Assembly (NCBI RefSeq): GCF_004135405.1 | Contig: NZ_CP035491.1 | Coordinates: 1,178,001-1,242,000, forward strand | Origin: Agromyces protaetiae | Lineage (GTDB): Bacteria; Actinomycetota; Actinomycetes; Actinomycetales; Microbacteriaceae | DNA: 64,000 nt | Reading direction: 5' to 3' | Shown: positions 16,413-25,228 of the stretch, one piece after another | Layout: every line of letters starts with the position of its first letter | Position numbering within the stretch: the first letter of the stretch is position 1 | The notes under the pieces: model-generated | The model's database searches: none | Told to the model about the DNA's origin: nothing | What the model saw: only the letters and a program-made list of their open reading frames with translations | Translations under genes and position numbers: made by a program

Positions 16413-17534
16413 GTGAGCGCCAACTCGTCCTATGCCGCGGCCGGAGTCGACACCGCCGCCGGCGACCTCGCCGTCGAACTCATGAAAGAGGCGGTCGCCG
16501 CGACCCACGGGCCGAGCGTGCTCGGCGGGGTCGGCGGCTTCGCGGGCCTCTTCGACGTCTCGGCCCTGAAGGGCTACGAGCGTCCGCTGCTTGCGACCTC
16601 GACCGACGGCGTCGGCACGAAGATCGCGATCGCGCAGGCGCTCGACATCCACGACACAATCGGCCAAGACCTCGTCGGCATGGTCGTCGACGACATCGTC
16701 GTGGTCGGGGCGAAGCCGCTCTTCATGACCGACTACATCGCGTGCGGCAAGGTCGTGCCCGACCGCATCGCGGCGATCGTCACGGGCATCGCGCGCGCGT
16801 GCGCCGAGACGGGCACGGCGCTCGTCGGCGGCGAGACGGCCGAGCACCCGGGCCTCATGGGCGCCGACGACTACGACGTCGCGGGTGCGGCGACGGGCGT
16901 CGTCGAGGCGAGCCGTGTGCTCGGCGCCGAGAAGGTCGAAGACGGCGATGCGATCCTCGCGATCGAGTCGTCGGGACTGCACTCGAACGGCTATTCGCTC
17001 GTCCGGCACATCCTGTCGCAGAAGGGCATTCGATACACGGATGTCTCGGCAGACCTCGGCACGTCGTGGGGCCAGGCGCTCCTCGAGCCGACGCGGCTCT
17101 ACACGGGGCCCCTCGTGAAGCTCCTCGAGACCGAGGGCGTCGGCACGTCGGTGCACGCGCTCTCGCACGTGACGGGCGGCGGCCTCGCGGCGAACCTCGC
17201 TCGCGTCCTGCCGCGCGGCTCGTGGGCCGAGGTCGACCGCTCGACGTGGTCGCCCGCGCCCGTGTTCCGCGTGCTCAACGACCTCGCGGGCACGACCCTC
17301 GAATCGACCGAGGGCACGTGGAACCTCGGCGTCGGCTTCTTCGCCGTCGTCTCGGCATCCGCCGCGACCGCCGCGATCGCTGCGCTCGCCGGGCTCGGCC
17401 TGCCCGCGTGGCAGGTCGGCACGGTGTCGACATCGGCGCTTCCTTCGTCGGGCTCAGGGCGCGAGGCGTTCGAGCAGGGCGCCAAGGGCGTCGACGGCGG
17501 AGCCGTGCGGCTCGTCGGATCGTACGCGGGCTGA
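16413..17534 (+). CDS. purM: Phosphoribosylformylglycinamidine cyclo-ligase (AIR synthase)
   Basis: 373 residues, full length. Closes FGAM to AIR using ATP, the fifth step of purine synthesis. Hallmarks: 'LATSTDGVGTKIAIAQ', 'GMVVDDIVVVGAKPLF' (metal/ATP Asp pair), 'GGETAEHPGLM' and 'SSGLHSNGYSLVR'. The GTG start follows TACCCT and six bases with no ribosome site, so the transcript is probably leaderless. The LLM enzyme gene follows 33 bases later on the same strand and the DUF3073 gene lies just beyond, an arrangement typical of actinobacteria. Confidence 0.97.
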   Translation: MSANSSYAAAGVDTAAGDLAVELMKEAVAATHGPSVLGGVGGFAGLFDVSALKGYERPLLATSTDGVGTKIAIAQALDIHDTIGQDLVGMVVDDIVVVGAKPLFMTDYIACGKVVPDRIAAIVTGIARACAETGTALVGGETAEHPGLMGADDYDVAGAATGVVEASRVLGAEKVEDGDAILAIESSGLHSNGYSLVRHILSQKGIRYTDVSADLGTSWGQALLEPTRLYTGPLVKLLETEGVGTSVHALSHVTGGGLAANLARVLPRGSWAEVDRSTWSPAPVFRVLNDLAGTTLESTEGTWNLGVGFFAVVSASAATAAIAALAGLGLPAWQVGTVSTSALPSSGSGREAFEQGAKGVDGGAVRLVGSYAG

Positions 17535-17567
17535 GCCGCACCGGGCGACGAGGGCGAGCGTGACGCG

Positions 17568-18368
17568 ATGATCGCCGGAGCCGCGCCCGTCTCGATCGGG
17601 CTGAACGCGAAGACGCCCGTCGACGACGTGCGGGCGCTCGCGCCGCGTGTCGAACGGCTCGGGTTCCGCACCCTGTGGGTCAACGACCTCCCGGGCACCG
17701 ACTCGCTCTCGGCGCTCCGCGCCGCGGCCGCCGCGACCACGACCCTCGAGGTCGCGACGGGCGTCATCCCGCTCGACCGGCGCCCGGCCGACACGCTCGA
17801 CCTCGACGGCATCCCCGCCGAACGGCTGACCCTCGGGATCGGCTCGGGGTCGGCGCCGACCGGACAACTGGCGCTCGTGCGCTCCGGCATCGGGGCGCTC
17901 CGCGCCCGCACCGACGCACGCATCGTCGTGGGCGCCCTCGGGCCGAAGATGCGGCGGCTGTCGGCGATCGACGCCGACGGGGTGCTGCTCAACTGGCTGA
18001 CGCCCGCGACCGCGGCCGGCGCCGTCGCCGAACTCCACCGCGATGCGCTCGAAGCACGGCTCGAGTCGGGAGAGAGCGATGACGAAGAGCGTGCCGTCCG
18101 AGGCATCCTCTACGTGCGCACGATCGTCGACGAGACCGCGCGACCGGCGCTCGAAGCCGAGGCGGCCGGATACGAGCGCGTGCCCGCGTACGCCGCGAAC
18201 TTCGAGCGGCTCGGCATCAGGGCGATCGACGCGACGATCTCCGAGGCATCCGCCCTCGACGCCTACCGTGACACGGTCGACGAAGTCGTGCTGCGCGCGA
18301 TCACGCCGGGCGGCACGCTCGCCGAGCTCGAGGACTTCGTCGAGCGCGCGGCGGAATGGCTCGCCTGA
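17568..18368 (+). CDS. Luciferase-like (LLM class) flavin-dependent oxidoreductase
   Basis: 266 residues. The N-terminal 'PRVERLGFRTLWVNDLPG', 'LEVATGVIPLDRRPADTL' and 'ERLTLGIGSGSAP' follow the pattern of the F420/FMN-dependent luciferase-like family, a TIM barrel using a deazaflavin or flavin cofactor. It is shorter than the usual 300 or more residues, which suggests a compact member. Substrate unknown. Probably co-transcribed with purM, 33 bases upstream. Confidence 0.85.
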   Translation: MIAGAAPVSIGLNAKTPVDDVRALAPRVERLGFRTLWVNDLPGTDSLSALRAAAAATTTLEVATGVIPLDRRPADTLDLDGIPAERLTLGIGSGSAPTGQLALVRSGIGALRARTDARIVVGALGPKMRRLSAIDADGVLLNWLTPATAAGAVAELHRDALEARLESGESDDEERAVRGILYVRTIVDETARPALEAEAAGYERVPAYAANFERLGIRAIDATISEASALDAYRDTVDEVVLRAITPGGTLAELEDFVERAAEWLA

Positions 18369-18385
18369 CGTGTCGCGCACACGTC
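18367..18385. terminator. Short hairpin between convergent genes
   Basis: GACGTGT-CGCGC-ACACGTC is a perfect 7-base stem with a 5-base loop that starts within the stop codon of the LLM gene. It lies between this gene and the convergent DUF3073 gene and could end transcripts from both sides. No T-run. Confidence 0.45.
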
Positions 18386-18426
18386 CCGCACCGGGCCGGC
18401 TCGCGCCGACCGCGGAGGGAGCAAGG

Positions 18427-18627
18427 TCAGCGCTGGGTGCCGTCGCCGGGGACGTAGGTGTCGTCGTCGGCGGTGTACTCCGCCCACTTCGACAGCTCGT
18501 CTTCGAGATGATCGTGCTGCGAACCCGTGAGTTCGCGCTCAAGCGCGTTGTAGTCGGTCTCAGGGCTGAAGTACTTCAGCTCACGAGCGACCTTCGTGTG
18601 CTTGGCTTTCTGACGGCCGCGCCCCAT
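18427..18627 (-). CDS. DUF3073 small basic/acidic protein
   Basis: 66 residues, short but full length for DUF3073. The N-terminus MGRGRQKAKHTKVARELKYF is basic and near-invariant in actinobacteria; the C-terminus is acidic ('EYTADDDTYVPGD'). ATG 18627 has AAGGGGG 8 bases upstream. Location beside purM is conserved in many actinobacteria. No molecular function is known; the charge split suggests nucleic-acid or ribosome contact. Confidence 0.93.
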   Translation of the reverse strand: MGRGRQKAKHTKVARELKYFSPETDYNALERELTGSQHDHLEDELSKWAEYTADDDTYVPGDGTQR

Positions 18628-18775
18628 GCGTGACCCCCTTACGACTTCTGGCCGGGTGGAAAGACTCCTCACCCGGCTCGTTCTGATAAATGACAATCCC
18701 TGGCTGGGAGTTTAGCACCGCCGGAAGCCCCGACAGTCGGGGGTCCTCACAGCCCGGAGGTGATGAGATAGACGC

Positions 18776-19945
18776 GTGACGAACGTACCCGAGCGTGTGA
18801 AGGTGACGGTGGTCGGCGCCGGCCAGGCCGGACTGTCGGTCGCCTTCTATCTGCGACGGTTCGAACTGGTCGCCGACGAGGACTTCGTGATCCTCGACCG
18901 CGCGCCCGGCCCCGGCGGCGCCTGGCAGCACCGCTGGTCGTCGCTGCGGCTCGGCACCGCGCACCGCGTCAACGATCTGCCGGGAATGGCCGAACTCGGG
19001 CTCAGCTTCGACACCGCCGACCGCGAACTTCCCGCGAAAGAGGTCGTCGCCGACTACTATGCGCGCTTCGAGGAGCACTTCGATCTGCGCGTGCACCGGC
19101 CGATGCAGGTGCGCAGGGTGCAGAACGACGGCGCCGACCTCCGCATCGACTACGAAGACCTGTCGCCGAGGCCGATCGAAGAGCAGAAGACGCGCGGGTT
19201 CTTCGGCCGTCGCCGCCGCACGTTCTCCGAGGTCGCGCCGCCCGCCGTGCCGCAGCACACCCTGCACACGCACTTCCTCGTCAATGCGACGGGCACGTGG
19301 GGGTCGCCGTTCGTGCCGTTCTACCCGGGCATGAGCGAGTTCCAGGGCCGACACCTGCACACGAGCGACTTCGTCGACGCCGAGGACTTCCGCGACCAGC
19401 ACGTCGTCGTCGTGGGCGGCGGCACCTCGGCGATCGGCTTCATGCTCGAGCTCGAAGACGTCGCGGCCGGGCTCACATGGGTGTCCCGCCGCCCGATCGA
19501 CTGGCTCGACCGGCAGGAGCTCGACCTCGAGGGCGCGTCGGCCGCGGTCGCGAAGCAAGACGAGGCCGCCCGATCGGGGCGTGCCCTGCCGTCGGTCGTG
19601 AGCGGCACGGGCGTGCCGAAGAACCGCCGCATCGCCGCGGGCATCGAGCGTGGCCTGCTCGTCGCGCGCCCCATGTTCGAGCGCATCGAGGGCGACCACG
19701 TCGTCTTCGACGACGGTTCGACGGTCAAGGCCGACGCGATCATCTGGGCGACGGGCTTCCGCCCCGAGCTGCGTCACCTCTCGCCGCTCAAGCTCCGCGA
19801 GAAGGCGGGCGGCGTGACCGTCGGCCAGGGCGCGGTGTGGAGCGACCCGCGCGTCTTCCTCGCGGGCTACGGTCCGCAGGCGTCGACGATCGGCGCGAAC
19901 CGCGCGGGGCGCATGATCGCCCGCCAGATCATGGCGATGCTGTAG
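18776..19945 (+). CDS. Flavin-containing NAD(P)/FAD monooxygenase-like protein
   Basis: 389 residues. Residues 8-40 are an FAD Rossmann motif ('VTVVGAGQAGLSVAFYLRR'); 'GGAWQHRWSSLRLGT' follows the usual G-G-x-W element; a second nucleotide-binding motif 'VVVVGGGTSAIGFMLEL' near residue 205 binds NADPH; 'IIWATGFRP' is the late ATG motif. Looks like a class B or YpdA-like flavoprotein acting on a small substrate. GTG start is preceded by GGAGGTGAT about 12 bases away. The 3' end overlaps the convergent exporter gene by 17 bases. Confidence 0.87.
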   Translation: MTNVPERVKVTVVGAGQAGLSVAFYLRRFELVADEDFVILDRAPGPGGAWQHRWSSLRLGTAHRVNDLPGMAELGLSFDTADRELPAKEVVADYYARFEEHFDLRVHRPMQVRRVQNDGADLRIDYEDLSPRPIEEQKTRGFFGRRRRTFSEVAPPAVPQHTLHTHFLVNATGTWGSPFVPFYPGMSEFQGRHLHTSDFVDAEDFRDQHVVVVGGGTSAIGFMLELEDVAAGLTWVSRRPIDWLDRQELDLEGASAAVAKQDEAARSGRALPSVVSGTGVPKNRRIAAGIERGLLVARPMFERIEGDHVVFDDGSTVKADAIIWATGFRPELRHLSPLKLREKAGGVTVGQGAVWSDPRVFLAGYGPQASTIGANRAGRMIARQIMAML

Positions 19946-20822
19946 AGGATGCCTCGGGGCGCGCGCCTCTCGTGCGCACGGCGCCGATCGACGCGGCCAC
20001 GACGAGTGCGACGGCGATCGCGCCGACCCACGTGAACCCCTGCCCGAGCAGGACGAGCCCCGCGATCGCGGCCATCGCGGGCGCGAGGCTCATGAGCACG
20101 GCGAACGTGCCGGCCGGCAGGCGCCGGAGCGCGATCAGTTCGAGCGCATAGGGGATCGTCGACGACAGGAGCGCGACGGCGGCGCCGAGGGCGAGCACGT
20201 CGGGGCGCACGAGGGTCGCGCCGGTCGCGGCGATGCCGAACGGGAGGATCGCGAGCGCGCCGATCGTCATGGCGATCGCGAGTCCGTCGAGTCCGGGGAA
20301 GCTCCTGCCGGTGCGGGCCGACAAGAGGATGTACCCCGCCCACGTCGCTCCGGCGCCCCCGGCGAGGGCGACGCCGAGCGGGTCGAGGTGGCCGAAGCTG
20401 CCCTGGCCGAGGAGCGCGACGCCCGCCGCGGCGAGGGCGGCCCAGAGCCACGCCGAGGCCCGTCGGCTCGCGACGACCGACAGCGCGAGCGGCCCGAGCA
20501 CTTCGATCGTGACGGCGGCGCCCAGCGGGATGCGCTCGATCGAGAGGTAGAAGAGCGCGTTCATGAGCGCGAGGACGAGCCCGAAGCCGGCGACGGTGAG
20601 CCAGGCGCGGGCAGGATGTCCCGTGAGCCGCGGCCGTGCGATGGCGAGGAGCACGATCGCCGAGAAGGCGAGTCGGAGGGTGACCATGCCGAGCGGGCCC
20701 GCGGTCGGGAAGAGGATGACGGCGATCGACGCGCCGACCTCCTGGCACGCGAGGCCGATGACGACGAGCGCCGTCGCTCCAACCGGTCCGCCGAAGGCGG
20801 CGGCGAGGCGGGAGCGGGTCAC
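19929..20822 (-). CDS. EamA/DMT-family exporter
   Basis: 297 residues with about ten hydrophobic segments and two EamA repeats, typical of drug/metabolite transporters such as RhtA-like amino-acid exporters. An alternative start 63 bases upstream is less likely because GTG 20822 sits exactly six bases after TACCGT, a leaderless pattern. Substrate unknown. Convergent overlap of 17 bases with the monooxygenase gene. Confidence 0.86.
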   Translation of the reverse strand: MTRSRLAAAFGGPVGATALVVIGLACQEVGASIAVILFPTAGPLGMVTLRLAFSAIVLLAIARPRLTGHPARAWLTVAGFGLVLALMNALFYLSIERIPLGAAVTIEVLGPLALSVVASRRASAWLWAALAAAGVALLGQGSFGHLDPLGVALAGGAGATWAGYILLSARTGRSFPGLDGLAIAMTIGALAILPFGIAATGATLVRPDVLALGAAVALLSSTIPYALELIALRRLPAGTFAVLMSLAPAMAAIAGLVLLGQGFTWVGAIAVALVVAASIGAVRTRGARPEASSTASP

Positions 20823-21040
20823 TCCTCGACGGTACTCGCATCTCGTGGAGTCACCGTTCGAGTCGCCGGCATGATCGGAACGCACGGCGCTTCCGGCATC
20901 CTCGAATCATGCCCCGACCGATAGGTTGAACTCGGATACCGGTTCCGAAGGAATGCTCGACTCGCCCCCGCCCGTCGCCCCCGACTTCGCGGCGCCGATG
21001 CGGTCGCGCCCGTCCTCGCGGAGCCCGAGAAGGGGACCCC

Positions 21041-21733
21041 TTGGCTATGAAGTCGGACAGACCCGAGCAGCGGAGCCTGCGCGCGCAGGTCGAGCAGGCG
21101 CTCTCACGGGCGATCATCACGGGCGAGCTCGCCCCTGGCGCGCTCCTGACCGTGCCGACGCTCGCGCAGCAATTCGCCGTCTCGGCGACGCCCGTGCGCG
21201 AGGCGATGCTCGAGCTGGAGAGCCGCGGGTTCGTCGCACCCGTGCGCAACAAGGGGTTCCGCGTCACCGAAGTGAGCGACGAGGTGCTCCGCGAACTCGT
21301 CGAGGTGCGGCGCCTCCTCGAGCCGCCCGCCATGCGTCGCCTCGCCCAGCAGTTCCCGCAGGAGCGGCTCGCCGACCTCAGGCACGTCGCAGAGCAGATC
21401 GTCGCGGGCGCCGAGAGCGGCGACCTGCGCGCGTTCCTCAACGCCGACGTCGAGTTCCACCTGACGCTCACGCGCATGGTCGGGAACGAGCTCCTCACGG
21501 ACCTCGTCGAAGACCTGCGCTCGCGCACCCGACTCGTCGGCCTCGCGGCCATGCACGAGTCGAACCGCCTCGGAGAGTGGGCGGTCGAGCACCTGGAGCT
21601 CCTCGACCTCCTCGCCGGGGGCGACGCCGACGGCGCCTACGGCCTCATGCACCGCCACATCCACCACACCCTGGGGTGGTGGGAGGGCGATCCCGGACCC
21701 CAGTTCCAACCCGAGATCCTCGGGTACGACTGA
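21041..21733 (+). CDS. GntR-family regulator with FCD domain
   Basis: 230 residues if TTG 21041 is the start, 228 from ATG 21047; GAAGGGGA upstream fits the TTG better. Residues 10-75 form the winged helix ('TVPTLAQQFAVSATPVREAMLELE'), followed by an all-helical FCD ligand domain with His-rich 'MHRHIHHTLGWW' near the C-terminus, where FCD proteins coordinate a metal and an organic acid. Target genes are not obvious; the nearest downstream gene is copC, 66 bases away. Confidence 0.88.
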   Translation: MAMKSDRPEQRSLRAQVEQALSRAIITGELAPGALLTVPTLAQQFAVSATPVREAMLELESRGFVAPVRNKGFRVTEVSDEVLRELVEVRRLLEPPAMRRLAQQFPQERLADLRHVAEQIVAGAESGDLRAFLNADVEFHLTLTRMVGNELLTDLVEDLRSRTRLVGLAAMHESNRLGEWAVEHLELLDLLAGGDADGAYGLMHRHIHHTLGWWEGDPGPQFQPEILGYD

Positions 21734-21799
21734 ACGGCCGGATTGCCGGTCGTGAGCACTCCCAGCGGCGGAGCAGACGCGATTGCTAGTGTTTCGCGG

Positions 21800-22497
21800 G
21801 TGACCGCCTCCGTTCGAACGATGCCCGCCCGTCGCCCGTACGTGCTCCTTGCGTTCTTCGGACTCGTCGTGACCGCGTTCCTCGCGCTCACGGGCGCGCA
21901 GCCCGCGAGCGCGCACGACTCGCTCCTCGCGTCGACGCCCGCGGACGGCGAGGTGTTCGACGCCGCGCCCGCCGCGATCGAGCTCACCTTCTCCGACGAC
22001 GTCATCGAGGTCGGCAGCGTCATCGAGCTCGTCGACCACCACGGCGAACAAGTCGAGATCGGCGAGACCGTGGTGCTCGGCCCGAGGTCTCGGCGACGCT
22101 GCCCGCAGACCTGTCGGGCGACTACCAGGCGAGGTGGAAGGTCGTCTCGAGCGACGGCCACCCCGTCGAGGGCACGATCGACTTCGGCGTCGGCCCCGAC
22201 GCGACCGGCGTGTGGACCGAGCAGCCCGCGCACGACGACGCAGACGCCGGCGACGAGGCATCCGATGCGACCGGCGACGCGCCCGTCGTGGGCGACGAGT
22301 CCGACGACGTGAGCGTCGCGCCCATCTCCGCGCAGGGCGTCGGCCAGTGGGCTGTGCCGCTCTTCATCGTCGCAGGGGTCGTGATCGTCGGGCTCATCGT
22401 CACGGTCATCGTGCTCGCCCGCAGGCGTCCTCCGGGGACGAGGCCCGACACGGGCTCGGACGCCGGCACGGACTCCGGCTTCGACCCGAGCGCATGA
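21800..22497 (+). pseudogene. copC: CopC-domain copper-binding membrane protein, one frameshift
   Basis: Restored reading is about 232 residues. GTG 21800 lies seven bases after TAGTGT (leaderless type). Signal peptide to 'QPASA-HDSLLASTPADG': the His directly after the cleavage site is the N-terminal copper ligand of the CopC/YobA family. A C run at 22081-22083 is one base short; with four C the frame continues 'LGPEVSATLPADLSGDYQARW', then 'VSSDGHPVEGTIDF' with the second conserved His. An acidic linker, one membrane helix (VPLFIVAGVVIVGLIVTVI) and RRR follow. Likely binds Cu(II) outside the membrane. The stop overlaps the next start as ATGA. Confidence 0.85.
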
Positions 22498-22853
22498 CCG
22501 TCGGCCGCTCGGCCGACGGCTGGATCGCCGTCCGACGCGACGACGGCGAGACCGTCGGCTACCTCGAAGCGCTCACCGAGGACTGGTCGTCGGTGCAGCC
22601 GCGCAACCGGCTCGGGCACCCCGTCGGCGCACCGACCGAGTACATCGCCGCCGAAGACCTGCTGATCGAGCGCGGCATCGCCGAACTCGCCGAGCCGTGG
22701 CGGCTCGACGGCGGCGACACCGCGCTCTCGATCGCGCAGCTCTCGCCCGGCGGCATCGTGCTGCGCAACGCGCTCTTCGCGAAGGCCCTCATCCCGACCG
22801 ACGACATCGTCGTGCCGTGGCCCGACGTCGACGGGCGGCTCGAGCGCGCCTGA
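22494..22853 (+). CDS. Conserved hypothetical protein coupled to copC
   Basis: 119 residues, soluble. Reads as a small beta-rich domain: 'DGWIAVRRDDGETVGYLEAL', 'WSSVQPRNRLG', 'VLRNALFAKALIPTDDI'. No family recognised. ATG overlaps the copC stop (ATGA), so it is co-translated; this may be incidental. Converges on the acetyltransferase gene with an 11-base gap. Confidence 0.72.
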   Translation: MTVGRSADGWIAVRRDDGETVGYLEALTEDWSSVQPRNRLGHPVGAPTEYIAAEDLLIERGIAELAEPWRLDGGDTALSIAQLSPGGIVLRNALFAKALIPTDDIVVPWPDVDGRLERA

Positions 22854-22864
22854 ACGCGAGCGGT

Positions 22865-23365
22865 TCACCGCACGGGTCGGAAGACCCACACGTTCGAACG
22901 CTCGAAGTGCCCCTTCGGATACTCGAACTCCTCCTGACCGGCGAGGACGAATCCCGCTTTGCGGCAGATGGCGTTGGACGCCTCGTTGGCGACCCGCGGG
23001 TAGGCGCGCACCTCGGCGTCTCCGCGAACGGCCCGCACATCGGCGAGCATCGCCAGCACCGCGGCCGTCGCGGCGCCCCGACCCTGGTGGGCCGACTCGA
23101 TCGACCAGCCCGTCTCGACGGCCCCCGGGTGGTGGGCGTCGTCCCAGTAACCGATCGTGCCGATCCCTTCAGGATGCTCGAACGTCGCGACCCGGAACAT
23201 CCGCGCCGTGCCCTCGGCCTGCATGCGGAGATAGCGGGCGTGCCGCGCCGCCAACTGATCGTCGCTCTCGGGACCGCCGAGGAAGGCCGTGAGTTCGGGC
23301 GTGTTGCCACGTCGGAGCGTCGCGAGATCGTCGTCGGACCACGGAACGAGCGTCACGTCTGTCAT
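22865..23365 (-). CDS. GNAT N-acetyltransferase
   Basis: 166 residues from ATG 23365. 'TGWSIESAHQGRGAATAAVLAML' contains the acetyl-CoA pyrophosphate loop (Q-G-R-G-A), followed by 'NEASNAICRKAGFVLAG' typical of RimJ/RimL-like members. Substrate unknown. Confidence 0.87.
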   Translation of the reverse strand: MTDVTLVPWSDDDLATLRRGNTPELTAFLGGPESDDQLAARHARYLRMQAEGTARMFRVATFEHPEGIGTIGYWDDAHHPGAVETGWSIESAHQGRGAATAAVLAMLADVRAVRGDAEVRAYPRVANEASNAICRKAGFVLAGQEEFEYPKGHFERSNVWVFRPVR

Positions 23366-23411
23366 GGATGCAGCACACCAGTACCCGCCGACATGGCGGC
23401 TCGACGGCGGC

Positions 23412-24167
23412 TCAGCGGTCGAGGTCGGCGAGGACGGTTGAACGCACCTCGGCGAGACGCGCCCGGAGCAGCTCGACCGTCGCAGCCGACACCCGGTCGC
23501 GGCGCGCACGAGCGCGGAGGTCGGTGCGGAGCTCGCGGCGGAACTCGTTCAGCACGAGGTCGAGCTCCTGCGCGGCGCGGTGCGCCTCGGCGTGGTGGTC
23601 GACGGTCGCCCCGACGAACGTCGTCGAACCCGAGGCGCCGGTCGCGAAGGTCGTGGTCGAGCCGTCGGCAGGCGCGGGGCCCGAGGCATCCGGAGCACTC
23701 GCGGTCGTTCCGCCCGGGGCGCCGGCCGCGGCATCCGCGGCAGCGCTCGCGGCGGCGAACCCCGCCTTCGCGGCACGCTTGGCCTCGGCCGCGGCGCTCG
23801 CGAGCTCGGCCCGCAGCGTGCGCATCGCGTCGTTGACCTCGGCGCGTACACCGTCGGCGAGACGACGAACCGAGTCGGTCACCTCGTCTTCGATCGCGTC
23901 GAGCTCGTGGCGGCGCGCCTCGAGTTCGGCGCGGCCCGCGTCGGTGATCTCGTAGACGGTCTTGCGGCCGTCGGCGATCTTCGTGACGAGGCCCTCTTCT
24001 TCGAGCTTCGCGAGGCGCGGGTAGATCGTGCCGGCGCTCGGCGAGTACGTGCCGCCGAAGCGCTCGGACAGCGCCTGGATGAGCTCGTATCCGTGGCGCG
24101 GGCGCTCTTCCAGGAGCGCGAGCAGGTAGAGCCGAAGGCTCCCGTGGGCGAAGACGGGGGGAGTCAT
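23412..24167 (-). CDS. PadR-family transcriptional repressor
   Basis: 251 residues. Residues 8-85 are the PadR winged helix ('GSLRLYLLALLEERPRHGYE', 'TYSPSAGTIYPRLAKLEEEG'). A long Ala/Thr-rich linker (about 120-190) separates it from a C-terminal helical dimerisation region. ATG 24167 overlaps the stop of the DUF4097 gene (ATGA), so the repressor is co-expressed with its probable target. Two 18-base direct repeats containing CGATATATCG upstream of the operon are the likely binding sites. Confidence 0.9.
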   Translation of the reverse strand: MTPPVFAHGSLRLYLLALLEERPRHGYELIQALSERFGGTYSPSAGTIYPRLAKLEEEGLVTKIADGRKTVYEITDAGRAELEARRHELDAIEDEVTDSVRRLADGVRAEVNDAMRTLRAELASAAAEAKRAAKAGFAAASAAADAAAGAPGGTTASAPDASGPAPADGSTTTFATGASGSTTFVGATVDHHAEAHRAAQELDLVLNEFRRELRTDLRARARRDRVSAATVELLRARLAEVRSTVLADLDR

Positions 24168-25066
24168 GCGGATGCCTCGGAGCCGGTCGCATCGGCGTCG
24201 GGCGTCTCGTCGGCGGGCGAGCCCGAGGCATCCGAAGCGCTCGACTGCGCCGTCGCGCCCGCGGGAACCCGCTGCATGATCGAGATCGCGCCCGAGACGC
24301 TGTTCGCGCCGAGGTCTAGCCACGTGCCCGCGAGCTCGCCGACCGTGCGCTCGAAGCCCTTGCCGAGGAGTCCCGCGTACGACACGTCGTCGATGAGGAG
24401 GGTGCCGCCGACCGTGTTGACGCGGTAGCGGGCGCCGGCGCCCGGCGCGTAGCGCACGGTGAGGGCACCCGACACGGTGTTGGTGTCGATGCGCGAGGGG
24501 GTCGTCGTCGAGTCGACGATCATGTCGCCCGAGACGGTGTCGGCGTTGAAGCCCACGATCGCGCCCGAGACGACGATGTCGCCCGAGACGCTGTGCGCCT
24601 TGACGCGGCCGAGGTGGTTGCCGACGGCGATCTCGCCCGACACGCTCGCGAGCTCGATGTCGCCGTCGTGGTCGTCGACGACGAGCTCGCCCGAGACGGT
24701 GTTGAGCTTGGCATCGCCGTCGAAGCCCGAGACGAGGGCGTCGCTCGTGACGACGCCGAGCTTCAAGGCGACGTGGCGGGGCGCGAGGATCGATACGTCG
24801 GCGCGCGCCTTGTCGCGGAAGCCCTTGAAGACGTCGAGGAAGTTGTCCCACCGCAGTTGCGGGTGGTCGATCTCGAGGCGGTCGCCGTCGATCGAGACGG
24901 CGAGGTCTTTGCCCGTGACGCCCGTGATCTCGACGCGTGCGCCGGGCTCGTCGTGGGCGATGACGTCGACCTTGCCGCCGAGCAGGCTGACCTTGAGGTG
25001 ACGGACGAGTTCGAGGTCGATGATGCGGCTCTCGCCCGGGGCGATCACCCACTTTTCGATGGACAT
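24164..25066 (-). CDS. DUF4097-family beta-solenoid protein
   Basis: 300 residues with AGGAGGA before ATG 25066. No signal peptide. After an N-terminal capping domain, about six short repeats of the form 'VSG.(I/L).V' recur ('NTVSGELVVDDHDGDIELAS', 'SVSGEIAVGN', 'SVSGDIVVSG', 'TVSGDMIVDS', 'TVSGALTV'), each one turn of a right-handed beta helix, the DUF4097 signature. In other bacteria such proteins sit in envelope-stress (Lia/Psp-like) loci. The coupled PadR gene suggests autoregulation. Confidence 0.88.
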   Translation of the reverse strand: MSIEKWVIAPGESRIIDLELVRHLKVSLLGGKVDVIAHDEPGARVEITGVTGKDLAVSIDGDRLEIDHPQLRWDNFLDVFKGFRDKARADVSILAPRHVALKLGVVTSDALVSGFDGDAKLNTVSGELVVDDHDGDIELASVSGEIAVGNHLGRVKAHSVSGDIVVSGAIVGFNADTVSGDMIVDSTTTPSRIDTNTVSGALTVRYAPGAGARYRVNTVGGTLLIDDVSYAGLLGKGFERTVGELAGTWLDLGANSVSGAISIMQRVPAGATAQSSASDASGSPADETPDADATGSEASA

Positions 25067-25103
25067 GGTGCGGTTCCTCCTGTGTGCGGACCTGTTCCGC
25101 AAA

Positions 25104-25147
25104 TCACGATATATCGCGTTTCTGAGAGGTCACGATATATCGCGTTT
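25104..25147 (-). promoter_or_regulatory. Tandem PadR operator
   Basis: The 18-base sequence TCACGATATATCGCGTTT occurs twice, at 25104-25121 and 25130-25147, 26 bases apart start to start. Each copy holds the perfect palindrome CGATATATCG. They lie 38-81 bases upstream of the DUF4097-PadR operon, as expected for an autoregulatory PadR site bound by two dimers. Confidence 0.85.
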
Positions 25148-25191
25148 GCGCGGGCCGCAAGCGAATCGAGCGATTCCGGATGTTTCGGAGC

Positions 25192-25222
25192 TTGACCTTG
25201 ACGCAACGTCAACCTTTACCGT
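25192..25222 (+). promoter_or_regulatory. MerR-type promoter with 19-bp spacer
   Basis: TTGACC (25192-25197) and TACCGT (25217-25222) form -35 and -10 elements separated by 19 bases, the long spacer that MerR-family activators need. The dyad TTGACG-CAA-CGTCAA (25198-25212) fills the spacer. The -10 is six bases before the GTG of the MerR gene, so the transcript is leaderless and the gene is probably autoregulated. Confidence 0.85.
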
Positions 25223-25228
25223 GGTGGT

